A stretch of 64,000 bases of DNA from assembly GCF_001623875.1 (NCBI RefSeq), contig NZ_LWAE01000002.1, positions 682,001 to 746,000 of the forward strand. The letters run 5' to 3'. Below, piece after piece: positions 61,215-64,000 of this stretch. Source of the stretch: Clostridium magnum DSM 2767 (lineage in GTDB: Bacteria > Bacillota > Clostridia > Clostridiales > Clostridiaceae). Both the position numbers and the translations under genes were made by a program. Numbering within the stretch: position 1 is the first letter of the stretch; each line of letters starts with the position of its first letter. The notes beneath the pieces were generated by a model. That model was not told where the DNA came from. It worked only from the letters and a program-made list of their open reading frames with translations, and ran no database searches.

Positions 61215-61709
61215 ATGAAAAAAATAATGATAGTAGATGATTCGGTTATAATAAGACAAAGATTAAAGGAGCTTTTTAAAACAAAAGGCTTTGATGTTGT
61301 GGCAGAGGTAGAAAGTGGAGAAAAGGCAATCAGAAAATTTAGAGAATGTAAGCCGGATATTGTGACTATGGATATAACTCTACCGGGAATCAGCGGAATT
61401 GAAGCAGTGAAGAAGCTAATAGAAATGGATTCTAATATAAAAATAATAATGATAACTGCAATGGGAGAAAGGACTACAGTCTTGGAAGCAATAAGGTTAG
61501 GTGCTGTAAATTTTATAGTTAAACCATTCCAAGAGGCTAAGGTTATGGAAGTGATACATGAAGTATTAGGAATAAGTCCTGGTGAGGAAGAGCAATGGAC
61601 ACAAGAAATGGAGGATAGCAAAGCTAAACAAGAATATAATAATGAGGAAAATATTAAGGATACTAATAAAGAAATTGACGGAGAAAAGGATGATACTTTT
61701 ATAGATTAG
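61215..61709 (+). CDS. CheY-like response regulator with acidic tail
   Basis: Residues 1-120 of this 164-residue protein are a receiver domain: IMIVDDSVIIRQRLKELF with the acidic pair, the phosphorylated Asp in KPDIVTMDITLPGISG, the Thr in IIMITAMGE and the Lys in FIVKPF. The last 40 residues are charged and low in complexity, rich in Glu, Asp and Lys, with no output domain. GGGGAG precedes the ATG at 61215. The cluster context suggests it takes phosphate from the CheA-like protein. Confidence 0.92.
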   Translation: MKKIMIVDDSVIIRQRLKELFKTKGFDVVAEVESGEKAIRKFRECKPDIVTMDITLPGISGIEAVKKLIEMDSNIKIIMITAMGERTTVLEAIRLGAVNFIVKPFQEAKVMEVIHEVLGISPGEEEQWTQEMEDSKAKQEYNNEENIKDTNKEIDGEKDDTFID

Positions 61710-61723
61710 ATTTAATGTGGAAT

Positions 61724-61755
61724 AAGGAGGTTTTGAGCCTCGGCTCATAAGCTAT
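61724..61755 (+). promoter_or_regulatory. Hairpin between ribosome site and start codon
   Basis: AAGGAGG (61724-61730) is 25 nt from the ATG at 61756. A small hairpin, GAGCC-TC-GGCTC (61735-61746), lies between. Folded, it shortens the gap to about 13 nt. This may control or simply permit translation of the GAF-phosphatase gene. No nearer in-frame start is present. Confidence 0.45.
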
Positions 61756-63141
61756 ATGAACTTTAATTATAGTAAACAAAGAGATAATGTAATAGAAAAT
61801 TTGAATTTAAAAAAAAAGGAAATAGAAATTTTGAATTTAAATAGAGAAATACAGGAGCAAAGAGCTATAAACTGGGTTTTAGGTGAAGTAATCAAGAGTT
61901 CTTCAAATCTAAATTCCTTTATTGAACTCATGGATATAGTTACAGATATGCTTATGGGAGTTATGGGACTTGACACTTGTACTATATGGGTAAGAAATAA
62001 GAATAGTTTTAAGTACTATTCAAGAAGTGTTTATAATAGAAACGCATTTATTTCACGAAATTCTAGTGATCTTCCAGAGTATTTTATGAGAGTTAAAGAT
62101 ATAGGTGTATTTGACCTAAATAATAGTGATCATAAATTTATAAGAGGAAAAAATGTTAGTTCGATACTTGTGGTTCCTCTTGATAACTTTAAGAATAAAA
62201 CAAGAATTGGAGTAATAATTGCTGAACATAATTCTAAAGAGTATTTTACTCAAAGTAAGATAGATTTCTTTTATGCTTTAGCGGTGCAGATAGCAATAGC
62301 ATCTGAAAATGTTAAGTTGTTTGAAGAAGAAAGAAAAAAATCTGAAGATGCTATAAGGGCAAAAAATGAATTGATTATAGAGAATATAAACTGTGCAAGC
62401 GTCATACAAAACTCTCTTTTGCCAGATATATCATTTATTAAAAACTATACTGATGATGCCTTTGTAATATGGAAGCCTCGAGATATTGTAGGTGGTGATA
62501 TTTATTGGTTTATTCCTCAAGAAAATGGTTTTTATATAGCTGTAATGGATTGTACAGGACATGGTGTATCAGGAGCTTTTATGACAATTGCAGTGAATCA
62601 GATTTTAAATCAAATTTTTAAGGAATATGAAACTGGAAGTTCTGCTGAAATATTGAACAGACTTAATAATGCATTTAAAGATACATTCTATAAATTTAAT
62701 AATTCAGAGCATTTTCATGCAGGGCTTGATATAGGGATTTGTTTTGTAAATAAAACATTAAGAAAGATAACATATTCCGGTGCTCATATGTCACTTTTCC
62801 ATATGAATAACGGTGATTTAAAGGAAATCAGAGGGATAAACAGAAGTATTGGATATAACATGAAGCCGAGAAGGAATAAAAAAAGCAAAGAATTTATAGA
62901 TGTAGAAATTGACTACCTGCCTGGCGATGCTTTATATATGACAACAGATGGTTTTATAGATCAAAATGGGGATAAAAATATATATCCTTTTGGTGTAGAC
63001 AACTTTATAAATGCACTTAAAGATGCAAATAGACTACCTTTTCAAAAACAAAGAAATGAACTATTAGGCACTTTGATTAAATACATGGGAAGCGAAGAAC
63101 AAAGAGACGATATAACATTATTTGCAATTAAGCTAGAATAA
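61756..63141 (+). CDS. GAF-PP2C phosphatase, SiaA/RsbU-like
   Basis: In this 461-residue protein, a coiled-coil lead (1-40) is followed by a GAF domain (about 45-190) and a PP2C/SpoIIE domain (220-461). The latter has IVGGDIYWFIPQ, VMDCTGHGVSGAFMTI and the terminal RDDITLFAIK metal ligands. The DCTGHGVSGAF form is typical of SiaA-type phosphatases. Together with the next two genes it matches the SiaA-SiaB-SiaC order known from Pseudomonas, where the phosphatase acts on SiaC. It lacks the membrane sensor of Pseudomonas SiaA; GAF takes its place. Confidence 0.9.
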   Translation: MNFNYSKQRDNVIENLNLKKKEIEILNLNREIQEQRAINWVLGEVIKSSSNLNSFIELMDIVTDMLMGVMGLDTCTIWVRNKNSFKYYSRSVYNRNAFISRNSSDLPEYFMRVKDIGVFDLNNSDHKFIRGKNVSSILVVPLDNFKNKTRIGVIIAEHNSKEYFTQSKIDFFYALAVQIAIASENVKLFEEERKKSEDAIRAKNELIIENINCASVIQNSLLPDISFIKNYTDDAFVIWKPRDIVGGDIYWFIPQENGFYIAVMDCTGHGVSGAFMTIAVNQILNQIFKEYETGSSAEILNRLNNAFKDTFYKFNNSEHFHAGLDIGICFVNKTLRKITYSGAHMSLFHMNNGDLKEIRGINRSIGYNMKPRRNKKSKEFIDVEIDYLPGDALYMTTDGFIDQNGDKNIYPFGVDNFINALKDANRLPFQKQRNELLGTLIKYMGSEEQRDDITLFAIKLE

Positions 63142-63156
63142 TATTCTGTTTAGGAG

Positions 63157-63729
63157 ATGATATTGGTGATTGATCAAAAAATAGACTCTATAGTGAGAGA
63201 AATGAATCATCTTGGTGTTATTATAAGTTTTAATGGTTCTTTTACTCAAAAAATAATAGAGGAAATTGGAGAAGCTATAAAGAATTATATAGAGCAAGAT
63301 AAAACTGAGGATATGGATGAAAAGAAAAGCTATGACATATTTTCTATATACATAGAACAATCTCAAAATATAAAAAATTATTTCTATAAAAAAGTTACTT
63401 ATAATAAAGAAAGTGAGTTTGTAAAACTAGCTTTTGAAAGTATAATAGTTATAGGAAAAGAAAATAATCACTACTATGTTTGTTCAGGAAATATTATAGA
63501 TAATGTAGATATAAAAGAATTAAAGGAAAAGATAGAGTATGTAAATTCTCAAGATAAAGTCCAATTGAGAAAATGTTATAAGGAAAAACTTAAAAATAGT
63601 AGAAATAATGATTTAGGAGCCGGACTTGGTCTAATAGACATGGCAAGAAAGTCAAGCGGGTTATTAAAATATTCATTTATTGAAAGAGATGAAAATCATT
63701 CCTTCTTTATATTAAGAGTAAGTATATAG
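63157..63729 (+). CDS. SiaB-family protein kinase (DUF6272-like)
   Basis: The 190-residue protein follows the SiaB pattern: VREMNHLGVIISFNGSFTQKIIEEIGEAI at the start and NDLGAGLGLIDMARKSSGLLKY...ENHSFFILRVSI at the end, a degenerate GHKL-like ATPase. SiaB phosphorylates SiaC and so opposes the PP2C phosphatase. The start is ambiguous between ATG 63157, TTG 63163 and GTG 63166, because GGAG lies at 63153-63156; the later codons have better spacing. The gap to the next gene is 15 nt. Confidence 0.83.
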   Translation: MILVIDQKIDSIVREMNHLGVIISFNGSFTQKIIEEIGEAIKNYIEQDKTEDMDEKKSYDIFSIYIEQSQNIKNYFYKKVTYNKESEFVKLAFESIIVIGKENNHYYVCSGNIIDNVDIKELKEKIEYVNSQDKVQLRKCYKEKLKNSRNNDLGAGLGLIDMARKSSGLLKYSFIERDENHSFFILRVSI

Positions 63730-63744
63730 TAAAGGAGAGTTAAA

Positions 63745-64000
63745 ATGGATAAGCTATATATAGAGGAAACAAAATCATCCCCAGAGGTTGATTTCAATTC
63801 TGAAACAGGAATTTTAAAAATAAAAGGACAGTCCTACCCTGAAAATGCGTTTAAATTTTACGAACCCTTATTTGATTGGATTGATGATTATTTTGAAGAT
63901 CATAATGACGCTACCCAATTGGATCTTGGTTTGATATACTTAAATACAAGTAGTATTAAGTGTTTAATGGATATTATTTATAAATTTGAAGAATCTGCCC
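63745..64000 (+). CDS. SiaC-family regulatory phosphoprotein (DUF1987), cut by window end
   Basis: The first 85 residues read MDKLYIEETKSSPEVDFNSE, then GILKIKGQSYPENAFKFYEPLFDWIDDYF and LDLGLIYLNTSSIKCLMDIIYKFEE. This is the DUF1987/SiaC pattern, with the phosphorylatable Thr/Ser in the YLNTSS loop. AAAGGAGAG precedes the ATG. In Pseudomonas, unphosphorylated SiaC activates the diguanylate cyclase SiaD. The frame is open at the window edge. Confidence 0.88.
   Translation, partial: MDKLYIEETKSSPEVDFNSETGILKIKGQSYPENAFKFYEPLFDWIDDYFEDHNDATQLDLGLIYLNTSSIKCLMDIIYKFEESA

Overview
The window is a gene-dense, AT-rich chromosomal segment of a spore-forming anaerobe, most likely Clostridium sensu stricto. 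The evidence is a GerA/GerC/GerB germinant-receptor operon, a three-subunit [FeFe] hydrogenase, a short hybrid-cluster protein, strong GGAGG ribosome sites with many TTG/GTG starts, and a tandem glycine riboswitch plus a c-di-GMP-II riboswitch. No rRNA, tRNA, CRISPR array or prophage was seen. Species is not assigned.

Layout. 1-724: remains of two genes, one a clear pseudogene. 958-5051: germination receptor operon with a small two-helix protein between the C and B subunits. 5202-5477: relic of a DnaB helicase. 5593-7855: OPT transporter overlapping a PqqD-like protein. 7950-9133: MORN-repeat protein and a small paralogous protein. 9289-10938: IS110-family element with a long non-coding end. 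11016-18982: nitrogen-oxide/redox stress block (DUF2249, soluble chemoreceptor, kinase-like/AAA+/RyR protein, DUF1858, siroheme reductase, Hcp). 19385-21088: glycine riboswitch and CycA-like permease. 21219-23427: kinase-like, PHP and calcineurin-like operon. 23580-26462: PadR regulator divergent from an old-yellow-enzyme-type reductase. 26793-35494: mixed housekeeping and signalling genes (methyltransferase, cyclophilin lipoprotein, HD-GYP, MocR/LysE pair, subtilase). 35910-39958: hydCBA. 40092-45999: small regulators, aminopeptidase, acetoacetate decarboxylase and an AraC regulator. 46129-49084: c-di-GMP-II riboswitch, sugar-binding lipoprotein and chemoreceptor. 50017-53393: HutP, a UAG-rich leader with terminator, and a three-gene ABC transporter. 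54849-64000: a large signal-transduction cluster with two PP2C phosphatases, two small ATPase/kinase proteins, chemoreceptor, STAS, CheA-like and CheY-like proteins and, cut by the window end, a SiaC-like phosphoprotein.

Three things stand out. First, four promoters between 11341 and 17521 each carry a GTRAY-N4-RTYAC palindrome centred exactly 29.5 bp upstream of the first base of a -10 hexamer. This is the geometry of class II activation by a CRP/FNR-family protein, and it ties the chemoreceptor and AAA+/RyR pair to siroheme reductase and Hcp. Second, a family of short interspersed elements occurs at nine places. Its full copies share two hairpins, and the second hairpin keeps its pairing while its sequence changes completely in one copy. 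Third, the segment is rich in second-messenger and partner-switching control: a c-di-GMP riboswitch, an HD-GYP protein, and SiaA/SiaB/SiaC-like proteins next to chemotaxis-type proteins.
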